From: Sphingobacterium micropteri
GTDB lineage: Bacteria; Bacteroidota; Bacteroidia; Sphingobacteriales; Sphingobacteriaceae
Assembly (NCBI RefSeq): GCF_014692515.1
Contig: NZ_JACOIK010000008.1
Span: 186,001 to 250,000, forward strand
Direction: 5' to 3'
DNA: 64,000 nt
Shown: piece after piece, positions 8,323 to 16,360 of the stretch
Layout: the number at the start of each line of letters is the position of its first letter
Position numbering within the stretch: position 1 is the stretch's first letter
Notes under the pieces: generated by a model
What the model saw: only the letters and a program-made list of their open reading frames with translations
Told to the model about the DNA's origin: nothing
The model's database searches: none
Program-made: the position numbers and the translations under genes

Positions 8323-9468
8323 ATGAAAACAAATAGATTATTATTCGGTAGTTTGACACTTGCAGCCATTTTTGCGCTGAGCTCGTGTTCAACAAGTAGG
8401 CAGATCGCCCACCGAGACGATGTGTATAATAATCAATCCCAAGCTCCCCAAGATTACCTGAGTCCGGATTATTATTATACTGATGGCGAAGTACAGGAGG
8501 AGCAATATGTCCAAAATGACTATTATGCTGATGAATACGCCGACGAAGAATACGTAGAAGGATTTGAATATGACAATAATCTGGAATATGCGAACCGCAT
8601 TAACCGTTTCTATTACGGTGCACCCGGCATGCCTTATTTCGACCCTTGGTTTGACCCTTGGTATGGATACGGAGGAGGTTTTGGCCTAGGATGGTCTAGC
8701 TGGGGTTGGGGATCAGGTTGGTCTCTAGGATTCGGATGGGGTCGTCCCTCCTTTGGTTTTGGCTGGGGATGGGGAAGTCCTTATTACGGATACGGTAATT
8801 GGGGCTGGGGTGGATACCCTTATGCCGGCTGGGGCTATAACGCCTGGGGACACCCTGGATACGGATATGGAAACCATTATTATGGTGGAAATCGTTATTA
8901 TGGTGGAAACCGATATAGTGTACGGCCAGCCAATGCACCTACCCGTGTTGCCGCTCGCAGTGGATACAATACACGTGTAGGGAATACGACACGTGTTTCC
9001 AACTCACGCGTGGCTCGGGATAGAAACGGTCGTATTGTGACCGGACGCACAACCCGCGCTACAGCAAATGGTACACGCACTACACGTGCTTCGGGAAATA
9101 CAAGCCGCGTACGGACAGAGAACGGAAATGTTACTAGAAATCCTGCTAATAGACCTTCAAACTCTTCCCGTGTCGGTACACGTACACGTGGTGCAACGAC
9201 TAACAGAGAAGCGGTAGGAAACAGATCGAGAACAACCACTCGCCCAACAACGGGTACGAGTAACACATCGCGTTCAAGGACAACCACCCGTCCGACCACG
9301 CAAAGTACTAGACCGACTACTACCCAACCGTCCAGACCGGCTACGCGAAGCACACCTTCGTATTCGCCTTCGAGAGGTTCCTCTGGTGGCTCCATGTCGA
9401 GCGGTGGTGGATCGTCAAGAAGCTCGGGTGGTGGCGGAGGCAGCTCCCGTGGGGGAAGAACAAGATAA
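8323..9468 (+). CDS. Gly/Tyr/Trp-rich and Thr/Arg-rich prolipoprotein
   Basis: The 381-residue product has a lipoprotein signal: a positive N-terminus, a hydrophobic core and the lipobox LSSC with Cys near residue 22, so it should be lipid-anchored in the envelope. An acidic Tyr-rich segment follows (about 45-90), then a long Gly/Trp/Tyr/Phe-rich section (about 105-195) made of short repeats such as WGWG and YGYG. The C-terminal half is Thr/Arg/Ser-rich (many TTR and TRP repeats) and ends in a Gly/Ser run. Comparable low-complexity lipoproteins occur in other Bacteroidota without known function. A structural role at the cell surface is only a guess. A 12-bp palindrome follows the gene. Confidence 0.8.
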   Translation: MKTNRLLFGSLTLAAIFALSSCSTSRQIAHRDDVYNNQSQAPQDYLSPDYYYTDGEVQEEQYVQNDYYADEYADEEYVEGFEYDNNLEYANRINRFYYGAPGMPYFDPWFDPWYGYGGGFGLGWSSWGWGSGWSLGFGWGRPSFGFGWGWGSPYYGYGNWGWGGYPYAGWGYNAWGHPGYGYGNHYYGGNRYYGGNRYSVRPANAPTRVAARSGYNTRVGNTTRVSNSRVARDRNGRIVTGRTTRATANGTRTTRASGNTSRVRTENGNVTRNPANRPSNSSRVGTRTRGATTNREAVGNRSRTTTRPTTGTSNTSRSRTTTRPTTQSTRPTTTQPSRPATRSTPSYSPSRGSSGGSMSSGGGSSRSSGGGGGSSRGGRTR

Positions 9469-9497
9469 TTTTCTCTAACAGATATAATTGACATGAT

Positions 9498-9524
9498 GTA
9501 GAGGCGCAAAACTTGCGTCTCTAC
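9498..9524 (+). repeat. Palindromic hairpin (REP-like unit or terminator)
   Basis: The arms GTAGAGGCGCAA (9498-9509) and TTGCGTCTCTAC (9513-9524) pair over 12 bases with a single G-T wobble and a three-base loop. It lies between the lipoprotein stop and the porin start 15 bases downstream. The compact GTAGAG...CTCTAC form looks like a dispersed palindromic repeat, and it could also end the lipoprotein transcript. Only one copy is seen in this window. Confidence 0.55.
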
Positions 9525-9539
9525 TATTTAAAACAAACT

Positions 9540-11090
9540 ATGCATATAAAAAACATACTACTTACATCTTTATTACTTTCCGGAATAGGTTTTTCCGCTC
9601 ATAGCCAATCTGTAGGCAACGGGTTAATATTTTCGCAAGAAACCAATGGTGGTACCGCGCGATTCAAAGGATTAGGGAATGCAAAAACAGCATTAGGCGG
9701 TGATATCAGTTCCATTACCGGAAATCCTGCTGGATTAGGTTTTTTTGGTCAATCTGATATATCCGTAACGTTCAATTACGACAATGCTGCGAACAAAGGC
9801 AATTACTTTGGAAATAGCGTCAGCAAGAATAAAGGCAGATTTGGTGTGGATCATGCCGGCGTCGTTTTTCACCTTCCAAAAAATGAAGGTTATTATGGAT
9901 GGCAAAATTTCAATATAGGGATAAGCTATGAAAATACCAATAGATTTTCTAATCATGTGCGTTATGAGGGGGTAAATCCCGACAATACCATCATTAGTGC
10001 TTATACGGATGATATAGCACAATTTGGAGATCAAGCACTTACCAACAGTTTATCCGGCATGAGACTTATTGAAAGGTTTGCCGATACCGATAAAGGTTAT
10101 TTCCCGATCACCAACGAGGTTGGGAATAAAGATCAGATCAGTGATATATTGACGACCGGCAACAGTTTCAAGACATCCTTGGCATTTGGCGGTAACTACA
10201 ACAACGTCTTTTATATTGGCGGTAACATCAGCTTTACTTCTTTTATACACGAAAACTCGGCACAGTTCTCCGAATACGGTTGGACGAAAGATGCCGCTGC
10301 AGTAGCCGCGGATAATCCCGGATCCAATTTTATCGATCCAACTCATCCGAATTACGATTTTTTGAAGGCTAATTACGAGATGCTGGACGATTACTACCAA
10401 CGTTCCGAAGGCACTGGAATCGACTTCAAAATTGGTGCTATTTATAAACCTACGGTCGATTGGAACATCGGAGCCACCATTACCTCTCCTACTTGGTATA
10501 CCGTTGATCAATATACGGAAAGTTATATCGGCGTGGATTATTACGATAACGAGAATGCAGAGGAAGCTTTTGATTATGGTGAAACGGAGTTTAGAGACGA
10601 TTTTAGCTATCGCTTGGTTACACCTTGGAAATTTGGCCTTGGCGTATCTAAATTTTTCGGCCGCGGATTGATCTCGGCAGATGCCGAATACGTTAACTAC
10701 GGTAGTATTAAAATTCGGGACACCAGAGGGCCAAATTCATCAGAAGATGCGCTTTGGGACCAAGATTTTAAAGATGCTTACCAAGGAGCCGTTAATCTAC
10801 GTTTAGGCGGTGAATATTTAATTACCAATACCGTCAGCGGACGCGCAGGTGTCAATTATTTCGGTAACCCTTATAAGAACGCTGATAATAAACAGTATAG
10901 CGGTAGCTTGGGTTTAGGCACGAAACTTACAAACACCCTTTATCTTGATCTAGCAGTTGTTCACCTTATTAATGATTATAAAGTAAGTCCGTATCTTCTT
11001 AATGAAGAATTTTGGAACAGCACTAGTCCAGTTGCAGACATCAAACATCAGCGTACAAATGTAGTGTTGACATTGGGGGCTAAGTTTTAA
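9540..11090 (+). CDS. Outer-membrane OmpP1/FadL/TodX-like transport protein
   Basis: From the ATG at 9540 the product is 516 residues with a signal peptide (LLTSLLLSGIGFSAHSQ). A TTG nine codons earlier opens the frame but precedes the natural signal start. The mature N-terminus (NGGTARFKGLGNAKTALGGD, then SSITGNPAGLGFF) is the signature region of FadL-type porins, where Asn-Pro-Ala-Gly is conserved. The rest alternates polar and aromatic residues as in a 14-strand beta-barrel and ends in Phe (LGAKF), as outer-membrane proteins do. FadL relatives let hydrophobic compounds such as fatty acids cross the outer membrane. The substrate is not evident. The LapA-like gene begins 11 bases downstream and probably shares the transcript. 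Confidence 0.85.
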   Translation: MHIKNILLTSLLLSGIGFSAHSQSVGNGLIFSQETNGGTARFKGLGNAKTALGGDISSITGNPAGLGFFGQSDISVTFNYDNAANKGNYFGNSVSKNKGRFGVDHAGVVFHLPKNEGYYGWQNFNIGISYENTNRFSNHVRYEGVNPDNTIISAYTDDIAQFGDQALTNSLSGMRLIERFADTDKGYFPITNEVGNKDQISDILTTGNSFKTSLAFGGNYNNVFYIGGNISFTSFIHENSAQFSEYGWTKDAAAVAADNPGSNFIDPTHPNYDFLKANYEMLDDYYQRSEGTGIDFKIGAIYKPTVDWNIGATITSPTWYTVDQYTESYIGVDYYDNENAEEAFDYGETEFRDDFSYRLVTPWKFGLGVSKFFGRGLISADAEYVNYGSIKIRDTRGPNSSEDALWDQDFKDAYQGAVNLRLGGEYLITNTVSGRAGVNYFGNPYKNADNKQYSGSLGLGTKLTNTLYLDLAVVHLINDYKVSPYLLNEEFWNSTSPVADIKHQRTNVVLTLGAKF

Positions 11091-11101
11091 CTTATTTACA
11101 T

Positions 11102-11404
11102 ATGAAACCCAAAACCGTCATATTCAGCATCATCACCGCATTTGTGCTGATTATTCTCTTTAATAACAAAGAAGAAGCAAGCTTTTGGTTTTTTGGCGAA
11201 ATACGCACCTCAAAATTATTGATTTTGGGTGTATTCTTTATTTTGGGAGTTATTACTGGTGGGATTGTATTCCGTCGAAAAAAGAGTCATCCGAAAGAGT
11301 ATAGCATTAATAATACAACCACAGTAGATAATCCGGAAATACAAAACCCATCTCCTTACACTAATTTATCAGAGGAGGATCGGAAGTTTTTGGATCGTGA
11401 TTAA
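11102..11404 (+). CDS. Small membrane protein, LapA/DUF1049-like
   Basis: The 100-residue product has two hydrophobic helices (about residues 5-20 and 35-58), joined by a short loop with FWFFGEIRTSK, then a basic stretch (FRRKKSHPK) and a polar tail. This two-helix plan with a Phe/Trp-rich loop resembles LapA-type (DUF1049) proteins, some of which help lipopolysaccharide assembly. The similarity is by layout only. It lies 11 bases after the FadL-like gene, so the two are likely co-transcribed, and is followed by a strong bidirectional terminator. Confidence 0.65.
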   Translation: MKPKTVIFSIITAFVLIILFNNKEEASFWFFGEIRTSKLLILGVFFILGVITGGIVFRRKKSHPKEYSINNTTTVDNPEIQNPSPYTNLSEEDRKFLDRD

Positions 11405-11426
11405 ATTTTGTAACTCGTGATTTGCG

Positions 11427-11467
11427 AGGGTCTGTTAAAATATACTACATTTACTTTAACAGACCCT
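11427..11467. terminator. Bidirectional terminator between LapA-like gene and pyrD
   Basis: The arms AGGGTCTGTTAAA (11427-11439) and TTTAACAGACCCT (11455-11467) form a perfect 13-bp stem with a 15-base loop. It lies between convergent genes and its right arm overlaps the last codons of pyrD, which stops at 11451. Confidence 0.75.
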
Positions 11468-12476
11468 TGCATATACTACTGATTAATGCAGGCCCTTCAT
11501 AGATAAACCCGGTATACACCTGGACCAAGCTGGCTCCTGCTTCCAGTTTCTCAATAGCATCTTCCGCCGAATGAATCCCGCCTACTCCTATTATCGGGAA
11601 TGAACGATTGGAGCGTTCGGCTAAGTATCGAATAACCTCGGTAGAGCGATTTGTGAGCGGTTTCCCACTGACCCCTCCTGCTTCCTTCACTAAAGATGGA
11701 TCACTATACAATCCTTCTCTTGAAATAGTCGTATTCGTCGCGATAACACCGGCTATTTTTGTTTCTGTCACGATTTCCACAATATCATCCAATTGGGAAT
11801 CTGTTAAATCTGGAGCAATTTTAAGTAAAATCGGTCGCTGGATATATTTGGTATGGTTCAAATCTTGAAGTGTATTCAAGATTTTCTTTAAAGGCTCTTT
11901 TTCCTGCAAATCCCGTAAACCCGGTGTATTAGGCGAACTCACATTCACCACAAAATAATCTACATATTCAAAAAGCGCATTGAAACAATAAGTATAATCG
12001 TTTACAGCTTCCTCATTGGGTGTCGTCTTATTCTTGCCGATATTTCCTCCAACAATCAACTTATTCCGGTCTTTCAGCCGTTTCAAACGACCTGCAGCCA
12101 CATCAGCACCCTGATTGTTGAATCCCATGCGATTTATTAAAGCCTCATCGTCCACCAACCGAAACATCCGTGGTTTATCGTTTCCCGGCTGTGGACGCGG
12201 GGTTACGGTCCCGATTTCGATAAAACCAAAACCCAAACCTGCCATCTCTTCGATATACTCCGCATTTTTATCAAACCCAGCGGCAAGCCCTATCGGATTT
12301 TTAAATTTCAATCCGAATACTTCACGCTCCAAACGAGGATCATCCACCGTATAAAGTGACTTAAGCAATGACTTCGCACCCCAAATTTTAGTAAATGTGC
12401 GCAACCCTCCCGTCACCCTATGGTGTGCAGTTTCAGGGTCCATCGTGAAGAATATAGGTTTAACGATTTTATACAT
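11451..12476 (-). CDS. pyrD: Dihydroorotate dehydrogenase (quinone), class 2
   Basis: From the ATG at 12476 the product is 341 residues. PyrD oxidises dihydroorotate to orotate in pyrimidine synthesis and passes electrons to membrane quinone. An N-terminal amphipathic helix ([19 protein letters not shown]) is typical of the membrane-associated class 2 enzyme. FMN-binding and catalytic motifs are [49 protein letters not shown] (catalytic Ser) and [12 protein letters not shown]. An upstream extension to 12536 would overlap the divergent ABC-F promoter and is rejected. A TAnnTTTG box on this strand at 12482-12489 lies five bases before the ATG, so the mRNA is probably leaderless. Confidence 0.96.
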   Translation of the reverse strand: MYKIVKPIFFTMDPETAHHRVTGGLRTFTKIWGAKSLLKSLYTVDDPRLEREVFGLKFKNPIGLAAGFDKNAEYIEEMAGLGFGFIEIGTVTPRPQPGNDKPRMFRLVDDEALINRMGFNNQGADVAAGRLKRLKDRNKLIVGGNIGKNKTTPNEEAVNDYTYCFNALFEYVDYFVVNVSSPNTPGLRDLQEKEPLKKILNTLQDLNHTKYIQRPILLKIAPDLTDSQLDDIVEIVTETKIAGVIATNTTISREGLYSDPSLVKEAGGVSGKPLTNRSTEVIRYLAERSNRSFPIIGVGGIHSAEDAIEKLEAGASLVQVYTGFIYEGPALISSICKGLLK

Positions 12477-12481
12477 ATCTG

Positions 12482-12489
12482 CAAAGGTA
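12482..12489 (-). promoter_or_regulatory. TAnnTTTG promoter -7 box for pyrD
   Basis: On the minus strand this reads TACCTTTG, five bases before the pyrD ATG. It lies back to back with the ABC-F promoter box at 12513-12520. Confidence 0.6.
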
Positions 12490-12512
12490 GCCAAAGAAGC
12501 AGAAATATTCAT

Positions 12513-12520
12513 TACTTTTG
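12513..12520 (+). promoter_or_regulatory. TAnnTTTG promoter -7 box for the ABC-F gene
   Basis: TACTTTTG lies six bases before the ATG at 12527, matching the Bacteroidota -7 consensus and predicting a very short or absent leader. Confidence 0.6.
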
Positions 12521-12526
12521 CAGCAA

Positions 12527-14446
12527 ATGATATCAATTAATAATTTAACATTCGAGATTGGCTCACGTGCACTATATGACGACGCCAACTGGCATATAAA
12601 ACCCGGAGACAAAGCGGGATTAATCGGTGCAAACGGGGCTGGGAAGTCCACGTTGCTGAAATTAATCGTAGGTGATTATGCCCCGACTTCAGGCACTATT
12701 TCCATGGCGAAGGACTTAAAGATTGGTTATCTTAACCAAGATTTGTTGTCCTATCATTCCGATAAAAGTATCCTGCACGTTGCTATGGAAGCTTTCGAAC
12801 GGCAAAACCAATTGCATTCAGAGATTGAAGTATTGCTTAAAAAACTGGAAACCGACTATTCGGACGAGATACTAAATAAACTGAGCGATAGACAGATGGA
12901 GTTCGAAGCGCTCGACGGTTATAACATCGAGTTTCGTGCACACGAAATCCTCGCCGGACTGGGGTTTTCGGAGGAAGAGCAACAGCGTCCCTTAGCGACG
13001 TTTTCGGGTGGTTGGCGTATGCGTGTTATGCTCGCGCGTATCCTCCTACAAACACCAGATATTCTGTTATTGGATGAGCCGACTAACCACTTGGATTTAC
13101 CGTCTATTAAATGGCTGGAGAATTATCTACAGGCGTTCGAGGGTGCTATCGTCATTGTTTCGCACGACCGCTATTTTCTCGACCGGATCATCAATAAAAC
13201 GGTGGAATCCCGCAAAGGAAAACTGACAGTCTATGCCGGAAATTATTCTTTTTATCTGGAGGAGAAATCCTTACGTGAGGAAATCCAAGGCAATCAGTTC
13301 AAGAATCAGCAAGCGAAGATTAAGCAGGAAGAACGGCTAATAGAGCGTTTCCGAGCGAAGGCGAGCAAAGCCAAAATGGTACAATCCCGTATTAAAGCAC
13401 TCGATCGTATGGAAAAGGTGGATGCTGTGGATGATGATAACCCCGAGGTGAATTTCAGCTTTAAATTCTCCAAACCTTCGGGACGCCATGTTGTTACGGT
13501 GGAAAATGTTTCTAAATCATATCCTAATCTGGAAATTCTACGTGATACAAGTGCCATTATCGAAAAAGGAGATAAAATAGCGCTCATCGGTGCAAACGGT
13601 AAAGGTAAATCGACCTTGCTTCGCATTGTGGCCGATGCGGATAACGAATATGAAGGCAAGAGCATCAAGGGACATAATGTGTCCCAAACATTCTTTGCGC
13701 AGCATCAATTAGAAGCGTTGCATCTCGAAAACACCATTATACAGGAGCTGGTCAACTTTGCTCCCAAACATACCGAAACCGAATTACGCTCCATCTTAGG
13801 TTGCTTCTTGTTCACCGGTGATGATGTCTTTAAGAAAATCAAGGTGCTGTCGGGTGGCGAGAAATCGCGCGTCGCGTTAGCGAAGGCATTGACAGCCGAT
13901 GCAAATTTTCTTGTACTCGATGAACCGACCAACCACTTGGATATGGCCTCTGTTAATATCCTTATCCAAGCTTTACAGCAGTACGAGGGCACATTCATCG
14001 TTGTTTCGCACGACCGTTATTTCTTAGATCATGTTGCTAATAAAATTTGGTTTATCGAAGACAAAGAAATTAAAGAATATCCAGGCACCTATGCGGAATA
14101 TGAAGAATGGAGTGCAAAGCGTGTGGTAAAGAAAGAGCCTCAGGGAGAAAAGAAAGTCGTGAAAGAGAAAGAGCAGCCTAAAAAAGAAAAGACTCCCCCA
14201 TCGGAAGACAAGAACAGGCTCATCCAACGTAAAAACAAGGAGTTGGCAACGCTTGAACAACAAATAGAGGAAAGCGAGAAATCCGTGAAGGAGCTTGAAG
14301 CACATTTAGCAAAAGAAGAAGTTTATTCGGATGCACCAAAGCTTCAAGAAGCCACCCGGACGTATAATTCTGCCAAAGCTTCTTTTCAGCAGCTCCAACA
14401 AGATTGGGAAAAGCTAGCCGAAGAGATCATGGAACTTGAGGGATAA
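12527..14446 (+). CDS. ABC-F family ATPase (ribosome-associated type)
   Basis: The 639-residue soluble protein has two ABC ATPase domains in one chain and no membrane helices, the ABC-F plan (EttA, Uup, YheS, some resistance factors). Domain 1 has Walker [10 protein letters not shown], signature FSGGWRMRV and Walker [12 protein letters not shown]; domain 2 has [21 protein letters not shown] and [11 protein letters not shown]. Between them is the charged linker (about residues 245-310) that enters the ribosome E site in this family. A Lys/Glu-rich C-terminal coiled coil (about 540-639) resembles that of Uup. The role is probably translation regulation or rescue; antibiotic resistance cannot be judged from sequence. 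The ATG at 12527 is preferred over a TTG at 12518, which lies inside the promoter box. Confidence 0.92.
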   Translation: MISINNLTFEIGSRALYDDANWHIKPGDKAGLIGANGAGKSTLLKLIVGDYAPTSGTISMAKDLKIGYLNQDLLSYHSDKSILHVAMEAFERQNQLHSEIEVLLKKLETDYSDEILNKLSDRQMEFEALDGYNIEFRAHEILAGLGFSEEEQQRPLATFSGGWRMRVMLARILLQTPDILLLDEPTNHLDLPSIKWLENYLQAFEGAIVIVSHDRYFLDRIINKTVESRKGKLTVYAGNYSFYLEEKSLREEIQGNQFKNQQAKIKQEERLIERFRAKASKAKMVQSRIKALDRMEKVDAVDDDNPEVNFSFKFSKPSGRHVVTVENVSKSYPNLEILRDTSAIIEKGDKIALIGANGKGKSTLLRIVADADNEYEGKSIKGHNVSQTFFAQHQLEALHLENTIIQELVNFAPKHTETELRSILGCFLFTGDDVFKKIKVLSGGEKSRVALAKALTADANFLVLDEPTNHLDMASVNILIQALQQYEGTFIVVSHDRYFLDHVANKIWFIEDKEIKEYPGTYAEYEEWSAKRVVKKEPQGEKKVVKEKEQPKKEKTPPSEDKNRLIQRKNKELATLEQQIEESEKSVKELEAHLAKEEVYSDAPKLQEATRTYNSAKASFQQLQQDWEKLAEEIMELEG

Positions 14447-14450
14447 ATTT

Positions 14451-14475
14451 GTACTTTTTTCCCGTAAAAAAGTAC
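14451..14475. terminator. AT-rich hairpin after the ABC-F gene
   Basis: The arms GTACTTTTTT (14451-14460) and AAAAAAGTAC (14466-14475) are a perfect 10-bp stem with loop CCCGT. It begins five bases after the ABC-F stop and is the likely terminator. It could also be the left end of the inverted-repeat element that follows. Confidence 0.55.
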
Positions 14476-14482
14476 GCAAAAA

Positions 14483-14560
14483 CCTCGTCACTTCGGATAT
14501 TTGACATCGAGGATAGTACAAAAAATGGACTTCTACAGTTGTCAAATTTCCGGATGTGAC
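14483..14560. repeat. Nested imperfect inverted repeats in the gap between convergent genes
   Basis: GTCACTTCGGATATTTGAC (14487-14505) is the imperfect reverse complement of the 20-base segment 14541-14560, which ends GGATGTGAC. An inner CCTCG/CGAGG pair lies at 14483-14487 and 14508-14512. The 150-base gap between the ABC-F and FemAB-like genes has no coding potential. The structure suggests a palindromic dispersed element or a second terminator. Confidence 0.45.
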
Positions 14561-14596
14561 CCTTTTAAGGGAAAGGGAGGGACAGTTTATGGTTAT

Positions 14597-15721
14597 TTAA
14601 CTTAGGTGGTAACGTTGGTTTTTAAATTCCATCGAGGTATAATAGCTATATTTCTCTGTATCCAGCGGATAGTCCCAGCATCCCATGCGGTGGTACATCT
14701 CTCCACCAAAGCCTTTCTTGAAACGATAAAGTCCGTACATCGGATGCGATGGATCGGGGTTTGGTGCTGTTCCAAAAAAATCATATTCTGTACACCCCCG
14801 TTCCTTTGCCATTTCCATCGCACGCCACTGCAGTGCATAAGTAGCCATATAATTTCGGTTTTCTGAAGCCGAAGCTCCGTAGAGATACGTTCCCCGATTG
14901 GCCGAGATTACCAAAAACATCGCCGCTAGCGGCTTGTCTTCGATTTCGGCAACCAATAAATACACATCTGCGGGTGAAGAAGTATCGTTTGCCCGGGCTG
15001 AAAGTACAATCCGGAAGTACTGAATATCATGCAAAAAGAAATTATTTCGGGTAGCCGTCTGACGGTATAAATCATACCAAATCTCCAGACTTTCAATTCC
15101 CAACGAACGCACATTTACACCTTTCCGCTGTGATAGGTTGATATTATATCGTGTTTTGGGTTTCATACTTCCGAACAGCATATCCGTATCCTTCCGTAGA
15201 TCTATGAACATGGTATTAGAAGGAAGAATATCGGTATTAGCCTTTCTCAACCGCCAATTGGTCGTGCTGTAATTGAGTCGAATCTCCTGTATACTTTTCT
15301 CGGGTACACCGAGCCAATTGCCATGCAGATCATAGCAATTTTCGTCCTTTGCCCAAAGTGATTGCCAAGGTAAATCATACCTGATCATAATGCACTTAGG
15401 CGGCAGAAACGTCCGTAAACTTTCGGACAGCTGTTCCAAGAAATAACCTTGATTTTCCTCCGATGGTTCTACTTCGGGACCATAAGGCACATAAGCAATA
15501 CTATGCTCCTTATCGATCGGTTGGATAACAATCAATAAATCACCTATAAAATAAGCGTCACTTTTGCTATGCGTATATAAATCAGATTGTTTCGTTCTGA
15601 AATTGAACGCTCTGGTACGCAATCCCTGTAAGTTTTTCACTTCTGACCAATAGGCCGTTTGTTGGATAATGGATGTCTTATAAACTTGTTTAATTTCCTT
15701 ATCTTCTAATTCCGCGATCAT
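14597..15721 (-). CDS. FemAB/FemX-like peptidyl transferase (GNAT fold)
   Basis: The 374-residue cytoplasmic protein resembles the FemABX family, which uses aminoacyl-tRNA to add amino acids to peptidoglycan precursors. Visible marks are the early AYWSEVKNLQG segment, MKPKTRYNINLSQRKGV near residue 185, and YLYGASASENRNYMATYALQWRAMEMAKERGCTEYDFFG near 275-315, the typical C-terminal GNAT half of Fem proteins, followed by LYRFKKGFGGE. Many Bacteroidota carry such genes without a cross-bridge of the staphylococcal kind, so the acceptor may be another envelope molecule. It is a single gene on the minus strand with no close partner. Confidence 0.85.
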   Translation of the reverse strand: MIAELEDKEIKQVYKTSIIQQTAYWSEVKNLQGLRTRAFNFRTKQSDLYTHSKSDAYFIGDLLIVIQPIDKEHSIAYVPYGPEVEPSEENQGYFLEQLSESLRTFLPPKCIMIRYDLPWQSLWAKDENCYDLHGNWLGVPEKSIQEIRLNYSTTNWRLRKANTDILPSNTMFIDLRKDTDMLFGSMKPKTRYNINLSQRKGVNVRSLGIESLEIWYDLYRQTATRNNFFLHDIQYFRIVLSARANDTSSPADVYLLVAEIEDKPLAAMFLVISANRGTYLYGASASENRNYMATYALQWRAMEMAKERGCTEYDFFGTAPNPDPSHPMYGLYRFKKGFGGEMYHRMGCWDYPLDTEKYSYYTSMEFKNQRYHLS

Positions 15722-15843
15722 ATATAAAAATTATAGTCATGATTTCAAAACCCAAAAGCTGCGAACATAGCCAAAATGTTTGGATTAAACAGCTCTTATT
15801 TGTCACTACCGTGTTATATATTGCCGATAAAAGTATGTCCCTT

Positions 15844-15876
15844 ATCTAAATGTAACATTATTTATTACATTTAGAT
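15844..15876. promoter_or_regulatory. Palindromic operator of the Rrf2 regulator gene
   Basis: ATCTAAATGTAA (15844-15855) and TTACATTTAGAT (15865-15876) are perfect 12-base inverted repeats with a nine-base spacer. The palindrome ends ten bases before the -7 box, so it covers the -33 region where a repressor would block polymerase. The core AATGTAA-N9-TTACA recurs before the next gene at 16324-16346. Confidence 0.75.
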
Positions 15877-15885
15877 ATTTATTAT

Positions 15886-15893
15886 TATCTTTG
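15886..15893 (+). promoter_or_regulatory. TAnnTTTG promoter -7 box for the Rrf2 gene
   Basis: TATCTTTG lies five bases before the ATG at 15899 and directly downstream of the palindromic operator. Confidence 0.6.
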
Positions 15894-15898
15894 TCTCC

Positions 15899-16309
15899 AT
15901 GAACAATACAAGGTTTGCAACAGTGATACATATATTGACACTTTTGGGTAAAACGCCTGAACAGTGGCTGAGCTCAGATTGGATTGCAGGTAGCATCCAT
16001 ATCAATCCGGTAATTGTTCGTAAAGAACTCGGTTTTTTACAGGACCAAGGTTGGGTCATCAGCAAAAAGGGTAAAGAAGGTGGGTCTATGTTGGGGGTTC
16101 CAACCCATAAAATAAGTTTGGCCGCTATTTACAAAGCTGTCAAAAACACCAGCGTATTAGGCAAAAAAAATCAAACTCCCAATCCAAAATGCCCCGTAGG
16201 AAAACATATCAACAAAAAATTGGATCAACTTTTTGCCGAAACGGATGAGATGGTGTCTAATGCACTTTCTCACAAAACGCTTAAAAATTTTGTAGAGCAA
16301 TTTGAATAA
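15899..16309 (+). CDS. Rrf2 family transcriptional regulator (single-Cys type)
   Basis: The 136-residue protein is a full-length Rrf2 regulator. An N-terminal winged helix (about residues 1-65) has a recognition region with NPVIVRKELGFLQDQGWV and the wing KKGKEGGSMLG. A long dimerisation helix fills the C-terminal third (NKKLDQLFAETDEMVSNAL). It has only one Cys, in NPKCPVG near residue 100, so it lacks the three-Cys Fe-S cluster site of IscR/NsrR and looks like the thiol- or quinone-sensing members. A perfect palindrome over its promoter suggests autoregulation. The adjacent NmrA/QorB-like reductase has the same operator motif and is the likely target. Confidence 0.9.
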   Translation: MNNTRFATVIHILTLLGKTPEQWLSSDWIAGSIHINPVIVRKELGFLQDQGWVISKKGKEGGSMLGVPTHKISLAAIYKAVKNTSVLGKKNQTPNPKCPVGKHINKKLDQLFAETDEMVSNALSHKTLKNFVEQFE

Positions 16310-16323
16310 TTTTTTTGACCCTT

Positions 16324-16346
16324 AATGTAACAAAGTTTATTACAAA
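16324..16346. promoter_or_regulatory. Second Rrf2-type operator, before the NmrA/QorB-like gene
   Basis: AATGTAA (16324-16330), nine bases, then TTACAAA (16340-16346). It has the same half-sites and spacing as the operator before the regulator gene and lies 14 bases before the ATG at 16361. Confidence 0.7.
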
Positions 16347-16360
16347 TAAATATTAATAAT

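Noticed and set aside
8898-9509. 203-residue open frame on the minus strand across the end of the Gly/Tyr-rich lipoprotein gene
   Set aside because: It is antisense to a gene with a clear lipobox, is Val/Arg/Pro-rich in the manner of a reverse reading of low-complexity DNA, and has no independent promoter.
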